A stretch of 64,000 nucleotides of DNA from Pseudomonas fluorescens (GTDB lineage Bacteria > Pseudomonadota > Gammaproteobacteria > Pseudomonadales > Pseudomonadaceae). Each line of letters opens with the position of its first letter. The stretch's first letter is position 1. Positions 8,422 through 19,100 of this stretch are shown piece by piece. The stretch is taken from positions 1 to 64,000 of the forward strand of contig NZ_JAGGOG010000035.1 in the NCBI RefSeq assembly GCF_018614655.1, read 5' to 3'. The notes under the pieces were generated by a model. The model worked only from the letters and a program-made list of their open reading frames with translations, searched no databases and was not told the DNA's origin. Position numbers and translations under genes: made by a program.

Positions 8422-8957
8422 GTTGGGTGCCTATAAAACGTTATGTCAGTGCTGGTAGGAGCGAGTTGTTTCGGCGACAAATGAGTATTGGGGTTTACTG
8501 GCGAGAGAATATTTTTAACCAGCGGCCGGATCAGAGCCTTTCAGCAGGCAACACGCTGGGGTAACGCCAAGGCCTTCTCTAAAGGGACGCCGAACGCAGT
8601 GAGCCCAAGCCAGTATTAACGTGGTCGATTGGGGGGGATTAAGGATTAATAAAAAATAAGCGAATTAAATGCTTAGTGCTTTTTAGTTGTTTTAGAAATA
8701 AGAAAGTTGATAGTCGAGATGTTCTGCTATTGAAGTGGGAAGTTTCCTTTTGAGTTGCAGGTTTAAATGGGAGAGTTTCAGGCAGGTATCGGCAACCAGC
8801 CGATTGACACTGGGTATGTGGTTGCAAATAACGTTTGCGTCGTTATACACAAGGTGCAACAGGCCGACATCAATAGGCCAGGCGGCCTACTGTGCTATGA
8901 CCTGAGGCTCATGCAGCGCCTTTGTGGTCGAAGGGACCATTGAGTTCCCTGGAAAAC
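8422..8957. other. AT-richer gene-free region upstream of mgoB
   Basis: About 535 bases without a credible gene between mgoB and the gntR gene, both on the minus strand. Base composition drops clearly, especially at 8636-8720, compared with the GC-rich neighbours. It must contain the mgo promoter and possibly the end of the gntR transcript, but I see no clear sigma-70, sigma-54 or terminator signature. The composition suggests acquired DNA or an insertion junction. Confidence 0.5.
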
Positions 8958-9668
8958 TTACAGCGAACCATGTTCGTCGGTCCGCTCAAGGCCGTTCAGG
9001 TAGTTTGTAATCACCTCCATCCCCCGCATGAGATGGTTGCGCAAGGTCAGGATGCTTTCGTCGACCTTCTTTTGTGCCACCAGGTTCAGCAGTTCGCGGT
9101 GGTCTTCCTGGGACGTTTCGCCCAGCCCCATGGACTCGAGGTTGAAACGCAGGAAGCGTTCCTCTTCGTTCAGCCCATGCTCCACCAGCTTGAGCAGCCG
9201 CTGATTGGGGGCCTTGCCATACAAGGCCATGTGAAACAGGCGATTGAGCCGACCAATCTCGGTGTAATCGGTTTCGCGTTCAAGGGCGTCAATACAAGCG
9301 TCGGCCTCGGCGATGTCGTCGTCGGTGAGCAGGGGAATCGATAAGCGTAGCGCCTCGGACTCCAGAAGAAGACGCAAGGCATAGGTTTCAGCCGAGTTGT
9401 CTTCAATCAGGGGGGCAACCACTGCGCCTTTATGGGTTACGACATGCAGCAGCGACTGGGCCTCCAGTTGGCGCAGGGCTTCGCGTACGGGCATTCGGCT
9501 GACCCCGAACAGGCTGGCCAGCTCCTGCTGGCGCATGGCAGTGCCGCAAGGTAAGCGGCCATCGAGGATGGCGTTACGCAATGTTTCTTCAATCATGGAG
9601 CGAGCAAGGTGGGCGGGGATGGGCCCGCTGATCTTGATGCTGCTCAAAGGGTTCGGCTTCTGCGTCAC
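8958..9668 (-). CDS. GntR-family (FCD) transcriptional regulator
   Basis: A 236-residue regulator with an N-terminal winged helix (about 15-75, including GTAMRQQELASLFGVSRMPV and REALRQLE) and an all-helical FCD ligand/metal domain to the end. I choose the GTG at 9668 because AAGGAGG lies 11 bases upstream and because a longer ATG start at 9722 would put a perfect palindromic operator (9705-9716) inside the coding region. FCD-type GntR proteins are usually repressors released by an organic acid. The palindrome ATTGGATCCAAT equals the VanR operator known from Caulobacter, so a VanR-like specificity is possible, but no vanillate genes are nearby. The protein could equally be another FCD member with a similar half-site. 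Confidence 0.85.
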   Translation of the reverse strand: MTQKPNPLSSIKISGPIPAHLARSMIEETLRNAILDGRLPCGTAMRQQELASLFGVSRMPVREALRQLEAQSLLHVVTHKGAVVAPLIEDNSAETYALRLLLESEALRLSIPLLTDDDIAEADACIDALERETDYTEIGRLNRLFHMALYGKAPNQRLLKLVEHGLNEEERFLRFNLESMGLGETSQEDHRELLNLVAQKKVDESILTLRNHLMRGMEVITNYLNGLERTDEHGSL

Positions 9669-9704
9669 GACTACGCTATCCTCCTTTTTAGAATAGGCTG
9701 GCTT

Positions 9705-9716
9705 ATTGGATCCAAT
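9705..9716. promoter_or_regulatory. Palindromic GntR-type operator ATTGGATCCAAT
   Basis: A perfect 12-bp palindrome 36 bp upstream of the GTG start of the gntR gene, in the promoter position expected for autoregulation. The sequence is identical to the VanO operator bound by VanR in Caulobacter (recalled). A copy with one mismatch occurs at 60701-60712 upstream of the two-partner secretion genes. Confidence 0.65.
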
Positions 9717-9917
9717 GCACACTAGAGACTGCCTTCAGGCTTGTCAAACAGGCAAGGTTTCTGTTTGTAAGGCCTTACATCACTGCCTTTAGTTATCTGA
9801 CAGGCCTTGGTTCAAAAAGCCTGGCGCCGCAAGGGTGATTGCATCGTGCCATTGTTTTTTACCGACTGAAGCTTCACCATCCATTGAAATTCCGTCTCTC
9901 TCCACGGACTGAACGCA

Positions 9918-10610
9918 TTGGCGGTACGTTTTACTCCCTCCCGGATCCTGTGCTGGCTGTTTTCGGCGCTGCTGCTGGCTGGCTTATTGCCTGGCGGGTT
10001 GCATGCCGATTGGGATTTCTCTCAGATCAGCCGCAAGGCCACCGCCTTGTACGGATCGCTGGGGGAAGGCCAGCAACGCATCGATGCTTGGCAACGACTG
10101 CTGGCGACACAACAGCAAGTCAGTGAGTTGGAACAGCTCAAGGTGGTCAACCTGTTCTTCAACAAGCAGATGCATTATGTGGAAGACATCGACCTGTGGC
10201 ATCAGGTGGATTATTGGGAAACCCCCATCGAAGCCCTGTGGAAGGGCGCTGGGGATTGCGAAGATTATGCAATCGCCAAGTATTTCAGCCTGCGTCACCT
10301 GGGTGTCTCCAGTGACAAATTGCGCATTACCTACGTCAAGGCGCTGCGTCAGAATCGCGCCCACATGGTCTTGACCTATTATTCGACGCCAGAGGCGATG
10401 CCACTGGTGCTCGACAGCCTGATGGATGAAATCCAGCCGGCCAGCCAACGTACCGACTTGCTGCCCGTTTACTCCTTCAATGCCGAAGGTTTGTGGCTAC
10501 CGGGTGCCAAGGGCAACAAAAAAGTCGGCGACACCAAACGCTTGTCGCGCTGGCAGGATGTATTGAGAAAAATGCGTGCGGAAGGCTTTCCAGCCGAGCC
10601 TGCCAACTAG
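9918..10610 (+). CDS. lapG: Periplasmic cysteine protease LapG
   Basis: Transglutaminase-like cysteine protease (230 residues) that cleaves the N-terminal retention module of LapA and so releases the adhesin from the cell surface. A signal peptide (about 1-30, ending LLPGGLHA) precedes the mature domain. The catalytic triad is visible as C114 (in AGDCEDYAI), H149 (NRAHM) and D166 (LVLDSLMDE); the 35 and 17 residue spacings equal those of Legionella LapG (C137, H172, D189). The start is a TTG at 9918, which gives a complete signal peptide; no ATG serves. lapD follows after 14 bp, so the protease and its inhibitor-receptor are co-expressed. LapG family members need calcium. Confidence 0.93.
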   Translation: MAVRFTPSRILCWLFSALLLAGLLPGGLHADWDFSQISRKATALYGSLGEGQQRIDAWQRLLATQQQVSELEQLKVVNLFFNKQMHYVEDIDLWHQVDYWETPIEALWKGAGDCEDYAIAKYFSLRHLGVSSDKLRITYVKALRQNRAHMVLTYYSTPEAMPLVLDSLMDEIQPASQRTDLLPVYSFNAEGLWLPGAKGNKKVGDTKRLSRWQDVLRKMRAEGFPAEPAN

Positions 10611-10624
10611 GAGTAACTGTTCAG

Positions 10625-12574
10625 ATGTCTCTGTTCAAACAACTGTTGATCGCTATCTGTCTGTTCCTGGTGGTCGCCTTCAGCGGCAGCTTCATGGTCA
10701 GCCTGGAAAGCTCGCGTACTCAATACGTGAACCAGTTGCGCTCCCATGCCCAAGACGCGGCGACAGCCCTGGCATTGTCGCTGACCCCAAACATCGACGA
10801 CCCGGCGATGGTGGAGTTGCTGGTCAGCTCGATTTTCGACAGTGGTTACTACGCCAGCATCCGCGTGGTGGACCTGGCGACCGACAAGACCATCGTCGAA
10901 CGCAGCGGCATCCCTGACAACAATGGCGTGCCGAATTGGTTCGTTAAATTGATCGGGCTTGAGCCGGCCGGTGGTGATGCCTTGGTCAGCCGCGGCTGGG
11001 AACAAGCAGCGAGGGTCGAGGTGGTCAGCCACCCGATGTTCGCTCTGGCCAAACTCTGGCAGAGCGCCCTCGGCAGCCTGGGTTGGTTGCTGCTGTGTGG
11101 TGCGGTCAGTGCGGTGCTCGGGGCCTTGCTGTTGCGCCGCCAATTGAAACCTCTGGATTACATGGTCAAACAGTCCCACGCCATTGCCCGCCGGGAGTTT
11201 CTCAGCCTGCCGGAACTGCCGCGCACCCCTGAACTGCGCCGAGTCGTGCAGGCGATGAACCAGATGGTGGAGAAGCTCAAGGCGCTGTTTCAAGAGCAGG
11301 CTGAGCGTAGCGAAAAGCTGCGGGTCGAGTCTTATCAGGACAACCTCACCGGCCTGGCCAACCGTCGTTATTTCGAGATGCAACTCAACGCCCGCGTCAG
11401 CAATCCCGAAGAAACCAGTTCCGGCTATTTGCTGCTGCTGCGGGTCAAGGACCTGGCCGGCCTCAACCAGCGCCTGGGCGGCCAGCGCACTGACCGGTTG
11501 TTGCAGGCGGTAGGCGAGCAACTGCTGCGCCAATGCGAGCCCTACCCGGAAACCCACAACCTGGTCACCCGTATTCGTGGTGGCGAGTTCGCCGTGCTGG
11601 CGCCGGGGCTGATGCGCGAAGAGGCGTTGCAACTGGCACAGAGCCTGGAGAGTAGCCTGCTCAGCCTGCAAGCCACTGGCGCCAGCGACGTGACACCGGT
11701 GGCCTACATTGGCCTGGCTCCGTTCAATCACGGCGACGCGCCGCAAGCGTTGCTGACGCTCGCCGATCAAGCCCTGGCCCAGGCCGAAGGCCAAGGCGAG
11801 GCCAGTTGGGTGTGCCTCGACCACAGCGCCGCCGCCAGCGTCGGTGACGACCACCATGCCTGGCACACCTTGCTGGATGACGCGTTGACCCAACAGCGTT
11901 TTCAGCTGTACTTTCAGCCGGTGGTTGCCAGCCAGGATCCCCAGTTGGTCCTGCACTACAAAGTCTTGTCTCGGCTGGTGGATGACCATGGTCATACCAT
12001 CCCGGCAGGGCGTTTCCTGCCCTGGCTCGAGCGCTTCGGCTGGTCGGCGCGTCTGGACCGCTTGATGCTGGAACTGGTGCTCAAGCAGATGAGCGGCCAC
12101 ACCCACTGCCTGGCGTTGAATCTATCGGCGGCTACCCTGGCCGATCCTCAAGCCCTGAACCGGGTTTTTGATCTGCTGCGTCAGCATTCCAACCTGGGGC
12201 CGCGCCTGACCCTGGAAATCGGTGAAGAGCAATTGCCTGAACAGGTCGTGTTGGAGCAACTCACCCAGCGGCTGCGCGAACTCGGCTTCGCCCTAAGCTT
12301 GCAGCGCTTTGGCGGGCGATTCAGCATGATCGGCAACCTGGCCCGCTTGGGCCTGGCCTACCTGAAGATCGATGGCAGCTACATCCGCGACATCGATCAG
12401 GAGAGCGACAAACGCCTGTTTATCGAAGCTATCCAGCGCGCAGCCCACAGCATCGATCTACCACTGATCGCAGAGCGCGTGGAAACCGAGGGGGAATTGA
12501 AAGTGATCCGCGAGATGGGAATTTTCGGTGTGCAGGGGCAACTGTTTGGTGAGCCGGCGCCGTGGCGCGGGTAG
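10625..12574 (+). CDS. lapD: Inner-membrane c-di-GMP receptor LapD
   Basis: A 649-residue inside-out signalling protein: membrane segment (about 5-25), periplasmic domain (about 26-150), second membrane segment (about 152-170), HAMP (about 170-225), then GGDEF and EAL domains. The GGDEF signature is degenerate (RGGEF, 318-322) and the EAL motif is replaced by KVL near residue 437, as in the catalytically inactive LapD of P. fluorescens. W125 in the periplasmic domain corresponds to the residue known to bind LapG. With c-di-GMP bound to the EAL domain, LapD sequesters LapG and LapA stays attached; when the level falls LapG is released. The ATG at 10625 is used; an upstream in-frame start would overlap lapG. 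Confidence 0.94.
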   Translation: MSLFKQLLIAICLFLVVAFSGSFMVSLESSRTQYVNQLRSHAQDAATALALSLTPNIDDPAMVELLVSSIFDSGYYASIRVVDLATDKTIVERSGIPDNNGVPNWFVKLIGLEPAGGDALVSRGWEQAARVEVVSHPMFALAKLWQSALGSLGWLLLCGAVSAVLGALLLRRQLKPLDYMVKQSHAIARREFLSLPELPRTPELRRVVQAMNQMVEKLKALFQEQAERSEKLRVESYQDNLTGLANRRYFEMQLNARVSNPEETSSGYLLLLRVKDLAGLNQRLGGQRTDRLLQAVGEQLLRQCEPYPETHNLVTRIRGGEFAVLAPGLMREEALQLAQSLESSLLSLQATGASDVTPVAYIGLAPFNHGDAPQALLTLADQALAQAEGQGEASWVCLDHSAAASVGDDHHAWHTLLDDALTQQRFQLYFQPVVASQDPQLVLHYKVLSRLVDDHGHTIPAGRFLPWLERFGWSARLDRLMLELVLKQMSGHTHCLALNLSAATLADPQALNRVFDLLRQHSNLGPRLTLEIGEEQLPEQVVLEQLTQRLRELGFALSLQRFGGRFSMIGNLARLGLAYLKIDGSYIRDIDQESDKRLFIEAIQRAAHSIDLPLIAERVETEGELKVIREMGIFGVQGQLFGEPAPWRG

Positions 12575-12581
12575 CGCCATT

Positions 12582-12600
12582 TCTGTAGCCGCTGTCGAGG
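12582..12600. repeat. Fragment of intergenic palindromic repeat
   Basis: CTGTAGCCGCTGTCGAGG is the conserved outer end of the palindromic repeat family seen complete at 31702, 36590 and 46319. Only this end is present, just after lapD. Confidence 0.45.
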
Positions 12601-12614
12601 AACGGGGTGTGAGA

Positions 12615-12953
12615 TCAGATCAAACCGGTTTCGTCGTCATCGATCAATTGGCTCAGGCCGCCCAATGATTCCCGTGCGCTGCTACGGTCTTTCAACTTTT
12701 CCTGCGCGGCGACCGGCAGGTCGGTCAGGTTGATCACGCCTTTCTGGATCAGCACCTGAATCAAGTCTTCCAGCACCCGGATCATCTCCGAGTCGCTGTG
12801 CTTGAGCTGCTTGAGGCTCACCTCTGCTTTTTCGTCAGCGAACCAGGTCTGGATCTCAAGGTGATCGGACGGCAAGGTTCCCGTCGCCTCAGCGTACGGC
12901 GCTGTTTCTACGCGAATCAGCTCACCCTGTGCATCACGTTGCACGTAGAACAT
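12615..12953 (-). CDS. Conserved small protein of the lap locus
   Basis: A 112-residue soluble, acidic protein without signal peptide or membrane segment. The N-terminus (MFYVQRDAQGELIRVE) looks like a short beta-structured domain and the middle (SDSEMIRVLEDLIQVLIQKG) is helical. Pseudomonas genomes carry this gene beside lapA/lapD, often under the misleading label tryptophan synthase beta subunit-like; I see no pyridoxal-phosphate enzyme features. It is convergent with lapD and downstream of lapA on the same strand. Function unknown. Confidence 0.75.
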   Translation of the reverse strand: MFYVQRDAQGELIRVETAPYAEATGTLPSDHLEIQTWFADEKAEVSLKQLKHSDSEMIRVLEDLIQVLIQKGVINLTDLPVAAQEKLKDRSSARESLGGLSQLIDDDETGLI

Positions 12954-13076
12954 TGAACATCCCTCATGAGAAGAACTGGCAACAACCTGTCAGCAGCATA
13001 GGCCAACGGCGTGCATTTGGCCGTGAGTATGCCGTGCAACCGTGACCCCATGCCAGTGACGAGCGGCCTGAAATGA

Positions 13077-13102
13077 ACCGGCCGCCTCAAGAGGCGGCCG
13101 GT
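13077..13102 (-). terminator. lapA transcription terminator
   Basis: A perfect 12-bp stem (ACCGGCCGCCTC / GAGGCGGCCGGT) with a 2-base loop lies 14 bp after the lapA stop. On the minus strand it is followed by TTCATTT, a modest T-rich tail. It also separates lapA from the small gene downstream. Confidence 0.75.
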
Positions 13103-13115
13103 GCAGGGGGTCAGC

Positions 13116-16100
13116 TTAGGTGTGATCGACCTTGATGGTCGGGTCGGCACCGCTGATCAACGAATTGATCGTCTGACCGGACCAGTTGTTACCCTCCAGC
13201 TTGATCGTGACATCCGCATTGGCCACACCGCCGGCTGCATTGAGCTTGCCTTCGGAGCTGATCTGCAGCGTCGTCACGTTATCCACCGTGGTTAACTTCA
13301 AGAAGTTGTCGATGGTGCCGTCGGTTTCGCCCTTGAGCAGATCGCGCAAGTCGATACGATCGCCTTCCGATGCTTTGAAGTCCTTGATCACATCGTTGCC
13401 GGTGTCACCGGCTTTCCAGATAAAGGTGTCGGCACCCGAGCCGCCGATCAGGATGTCATTGCCCTGGCCGCCGATCAGCGTGTCATTACCGGTACCGCCC
13501 AGCAGAATGTCATTACCCTTGCCGCCGTCCAGGTAGTCGCTGCCGCCCTGGCCGAACAGGATGTCATCGCCCGAGCCACCCAGCAGGGTGTCATTACCGT
13601 CTTTGGCACCCGAGGTGTCGAATTCGGTGTAGTGCTCGGTGATGTACTTGTGCACATCCTGGCCGGTAACGGCCGCTACTGCTACGCCATTTTTGCCGGC
13701 CACGTAGGTCTGGATCGCGTTGTAACCCTCGCCTTGAATGCCCGGGAAGCTCACCAGGTCGCCGAACAGAATGTCGTTGCCGTCACCGCCATCGACACGG
13801 TCGGCACCCGGCAGGGTGGCCTCGCTGTGGCCGAGGATGGCATTGGCCAGGTCCTTCGGATCGATGTTGGCTTGTGGCTTGCCGTCGCTGTCGTACGGTT
13901 TCAACTGGTCCAGGCTGACGCCGCTGTTCAGGCCGATAGCTTCGACGCCGCCAGTGGATAAACCGCTGAGCAGTGCAAACGCGGAGCCGGAGTTGCTGGT
14001 GGTAGAACCATCGGTGGAGAAACCAGTACCGCCAAGGTTAGACAACTCATAGGTGCCATCCCCTTGGGCATGGACGGTTCCCGGACTGTAGCTGGTCCAG
14101 CCGAAGTTGTAGGTCCAGACGGTTACTTTCCCGCTGGCATCAATGTCAATTTGGTGATTGTTGTCGGGTCTGGTGCTGAATGCGCTACCCAAGGTGTAGT
14201 TGCTGCTGGTGACGACATCATCCAGTTTTACGCTGCCATACAAGGTCGGGTTGGTCTGCTCGCCGGATTGGTAGTACGTCGGCTGGCCATCGGTGATGAA
14301 GTACGTTGTGTTGATTGCGCCGCTGTTGCCTTTCGCCTGGGCACTGTTGAAGAAGTTGGCCGTGGCCTTGAACACATCTTCGTAGTTGGTCCCGCCGCCC
14401 GACACCATCGAGTTCAGGACGCCCTGCAGGGCCGTCAGGGCGCCAGGGTCCTTCAGGTTGACCGAAATCGTCTGGTTGACCTGGGTATCGAAGTCCGCCA
14501 GGAAGATATTCACGGTACCCGAAGTGCTGGAGCCTATGCTGTCTTGCAGCGATTTGAACACGGTGGTCAACGAGTCTTTCGCCGCCTTCACCGAAGCCGC
14601 ACTCATACTGCCAGAGGTGTCCACCATGAACGCGATGTTGTAGTTCTTGCCCTGGACCACGTTCAGGCCGGCCACGTCGGCGACGACGATGTCGTTGCCA
14701 CCGGTGCCAACAACGTTGTCATCGCCCGAGCTGCCCATCGACGGCGTATAGGTGCCTGGGTAGATTTTGACCGGGATCGTGGCCGTGCTACTAGCCGAAC
14801 CGCCCAGGCTTTCAGTCGAGGTGGACGTGACCGTCAGATTGAACGTGCCATTGTAATAAGGCGGTGGCTTGATCGCGAGGTTGGCAAGGTCCCAACCCAA
14901 TACGTTTACTTCGCCGTTGCTAGCGGTTGCGGTGAATGTATGGCCCGCACCATCGGTGAGCACCGAGCCCGCCGGAACGCCACTAATCTTCACGGCCAGA
15001 GATTCAGAACCATCAGTGTCGGTCAGTGCAGTGACCACCTTGGACAGGTGGACATTGCTGTTTTCCAGACCCTCGTTAGGTTTGTAGGCCGTGTAGTACC
15101 CATCACCATTGCTGCCAGTGAACTCGGACAGGTTGACCCCCGCGTTGATCAGGTCCTGGCGGTCGGTGTAGAGCGGCACGCCACCGCTACTTAGATCGAT
15201 AGCCGCAGCGCCGTTGACTGACAGGTTTACATCATAGCTACCGGGGCCTGACTGGTTGGAGTGGTAGACATCTATGGTGTAGTAGCCGCTGGTGGTCGGT
15301 ACGAACGTACCGTTCAACGCACCGCCCGCACCCCAAGTGGTGGTCGCTACGTCCTTGCCTCCGATGTTCACGACCAGGCTGTCATCTCCAGTACCGGTGA
15401 ACTTGTAGGACTTGCCGGCTTCCAGGTAAATCAGGCCAGAGGTTTTCGAGCCGGTGCCCAGAGCCACATTGCCGGTGGACTGAACGTTGGTCTCTACTGT
15501 CGTGCTGTTTGGCGTACCGGCATTAGCGATGGCCGCTTTGAGTTGGTCAGCGGAAACACCGTTGCCATCAGTCCCCAGCCCTTTGAGATTGGTCCAGGTT
15601 TCTTTGATCAGGCCAATGGAGGGCGGGGTCGCTTGGGAGTTGTCGGTGGTTAGCGTTGGTTTGTCGGCAACCGGCGTGATGTCGACTTTCATCGTGGCGG
15701 TGTTGCCCAGATCCTTGCCATCGGTTGGCTGGAACTTGAACTGTGCGTAGTCCGCCTGCTTGTTGCCCACGCCCGTGCCACCGTAGCCATCGACACCGGA
15801 TTCGTTGGCGTTCGGCGTGAAGCGCAACTGGCCGCCGTCGATCTGCGCCTTGGTGAAGGTCTGGCCGGCGGTCACGTTGCTCCAGGTGACGCCATCCGCT
15901 GCGAGGAACTGCAGCTTTCCGGCAACCGGCAGCTCGGTGATTTTCACCCCAAGGCTGGCTTGTGGAGAGTCCACATCAGTGACACCGAAGTTGGACCAGG
16001 TCAGGGCCAGCGGGGTGTCTTCCGTACCAGTGACAGCGCTGCCGGTGGCAACCGGTGGATCGTTGACGGCTACCACGTTGACCGTGGTGGTTGCCACGTT

Positions 16101-19100
16101 GGAGTAGTTGCCGCCATCGGTCACGGTCACGGTGATGGTCCGTGGCGTGGTGCTCGGGTCGTGGCTGCTGTTGGTGAACGTGATGTTCTTGATCTGCTGC
16201 GTGTAGTCAGCCAGTGACGCCGTGCCGGTCAGGGTCAGGGTGATCTTGCCGGTGGCAGGGTCCGTGGCCGAGGTCACGGTGATGCCGGCGACGTTTGTGA
16301 AGTTCAGCGAGTCGCCCTGTTGGGTGTTGGTCAGGACCACGGTGGCGCCGGTCAGCTGAGTGCTGTCCGGGTCGGTGATCTTGATGTCGGTGTCAGCAAT
16401 CGACACCCCTGTGCCGCCTTCGGTGAACGTGGTCTTGAAGTTGGCACCCGTTGCACCGCTGGAGTCGTTGGCGTCCAGGTCGATGACCGGTGGCGCGTCA
16501 TTGTCGATGATCGACGTGGTGACGCTGCCGTTGGTACCGCTGATCGCCAGGTTCTCGAAGTTGCCACCGGTGGTCTTGTCGATGGTGATCACGAAGTTTT
16601 CCGTAAGCTCGGTCAACTTGTCATCGATGGTCTTGATATCGAACGTCGCGCTGCTGGAACCCGCCGGGATCTTCACGGTGTACACGCCGGTGAAGTCCGA
16701 ACCGTCGGTGGCCGTGCCGCTGTACTTGAGGGTCACAGTGACGTCGGTGGCCGCCGGGTTGGTCAGGTTCAGCGTGTAGTGGGCGGTCTGGCCCTCGTTG
16801 ACCGACGTATCACCCGCGATGCTGATCACGGTGTTGTTCACCACGTCCGTCACCTTGGTGACCACCGGGGTGCCGACCACAATCAGGTTCTCGTACTTGT
16901 CGCCGCCGCTGATCACGTTGGTGATCTTGGCCGACACATCGTTGGCGCCGACGTAGACGTCATTGGGTGCCGTGACATTGACGGTGCTGCTGGTCTTGCC
17001 ATTGCCGATGGTAATGCTCGAGCCGTTATCCAGCTTGACCACCAGATCGGAGCCGACGTTGGTCACGGCGACGCCGTTCTTGTCCACGAGGCTGGCGGTG
17101 TAGGTGATCTGGCCACCCTCGGCAACGCTGTTGGTGGCGGTCAGTACAACCTTCACATCGTCGATGGTGTCGTTGATGGTAGTGGTGGCGCCATCGCCAG
17201 CCACAACCAGCTTCTCGAAGTTACCGCCCGTGGTATCGGTGATCTTGACGGTCTGGGTGCTCTTGTCGATGAACACGTCATCGCCTGGAGCGGCCACAGT
17301 GACCGAGCCAACCGTTTCACCTTGTTTGATGGTGATGCTCGAGCCGTTATCCAGCTTGATCGTCATGTCAGTGCCGGCCTTGTTGTTCAAGGTGGCGGTG
17401 TAGGTGATCTGGCCACCTTCGTTAACGGCGCTAGGCGCAGTCAGCGTGACGGTAGTGGTGTCGGTGGTGCCCGGCGTGTCGGTCACGGTGGTGGTGACCG
17501 GGGTTTTGCCCGGGACCAGGTTCTCGTAATGTGCGCCGTCGGCTACGTTGGTGATAGCGGTGGTGACGGTCTGGTTACCGGCGTAGACGTCGTTTGGCGC
17601 CACAACCGAAACGGTACCGCTGGACTGGTTCACACCGATGGTGATGGTTTGGCCGTTGTCCAGGGTCACGGTCAACGGGGTGGTGATGTTGGTCACCGCC
17701 GCGCCGTTTTTATCCACAAGGCTGGCGGTGTAGACGATGTTGCCGCCTTCGCCGACGGTAGTGGTGGCCGTCAGCACTACGTCGACCTTGTCGATGGTGT
17801 CGTTGATAACGGTGGTTGCGCCGTCGCCAGCGACTTCCAGTTTCTCGAAGTTGCCACCAGCGGTATCAGTGATCTTGACGGTCTGAGTGCTCTTGTCGAT
17901 GAACACGTCATCACCTGGGGCGGCGACGGTGATCGAACCTACGGTTTCACCTTGTTTGATGGTGATGGTGGAACCGTTGTCGAGTTTCAGGGTGACGTCG
18001 GTACCCGCTTTATTGGAAAGCGTGGCGGTGTAAGTGATCTGGCCACCTTCGTTGACGGCGCTAGGCGCAGTCAGCGTGACGGTGGTGGTATCGGTGGTGC
18101 CCGGCGTGTCGGTCACGGTGGTGGTGACCGGGGTTTTGCCCGGGACCAGGTTCTCGTAATGTGCGCCGCCGGCTACGTTGGTGATAGCGGTGGTGACGGT
18201 CTGGTTACCGGCGTAGACGTCGTTTGGCGCCACAACCGAAACGGTACCGCTGGACTGGTTCACACCGATGGTGATGGTTTGGCCGTTGTCCAAGGTCACG
18301 GTCAACGGGGTGGTGATGTTGGTCACCGCCGCGCCGTTTTTATCCACAAGGCTGGCGGTGTAGACGATGTTGCCGCCTTCGCCGACGGTAGTGGTGGCCG
18401 TCAGGACGATATCGACCTTGTCGATGGTGTCGTTGATAACGGTGGTCGCGCCGTCGCCAGCGACTTCCAGTTTCTCGAAGTTGCCACCAGCGGTATCAGT
18501 GATCTTGACGGTCTGAGTGCTCTTGTCGATGAACACGTCATCACCCGGAGCCGCGACAGTGATCGAGCCTACGGTTTCACCTTGTTTGATGGTGATGGTC
18601 GAACCGTTGTCGAGTTTCAGGGTGACGTCAGTCCCGGCCTTGTTGCTCAAAGTCGCGGTATAGGTGATCTGGCCACCTTCGCTGACTTCCGATGGAGCCG
18701 TCAGGGTTACGGTGGTGGTGTTATCGGTACCCGGTGTATCCGTCACGGTGGTAGTGACCGGCGTTTTGCCGGGCACCAGATTTTCGAAATGCTCGCCGCC
18801 GGCTACGTTGGTGATGGCCGTGGTAACGGTTTGATCGCCTTTGTAAACGTCATCCGGCGCTACAACCGAAACGGTGCCGCTGGACTGGTTTACACCGATG
18901 GTGATGGTCTGGCCGTTATCCAGGGTCACGGTCAGCGGGTTGGTGATGTTGGTCACCGCCGCGCCGTTTTTATCCACAAGGCTGGCGGTGTAAACGATCT
19001 GGCCGCCTTCGCCCACGGTGGTGGTGGCCGTCAGGACGATATCGACCTTGTCGATGGTGTCGTTGATGGCGGTAGTTGCACCATCGCCAGTCACTTCCAG

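Noticed and set aside
8639..8827. Small minus-strand frame upstream of mgoB
   Set aside because: AT-rich, no ribosome-binding site and no recognisable product; it lies in the gene-free region.
10493..10624. Longer LapD start overlapping lapG
   Set aside because: The ATG at 10625 gives the known LapD N-terminus and lies 14 bp after lapG; the extension has no family similarity and is coded inside lapG.
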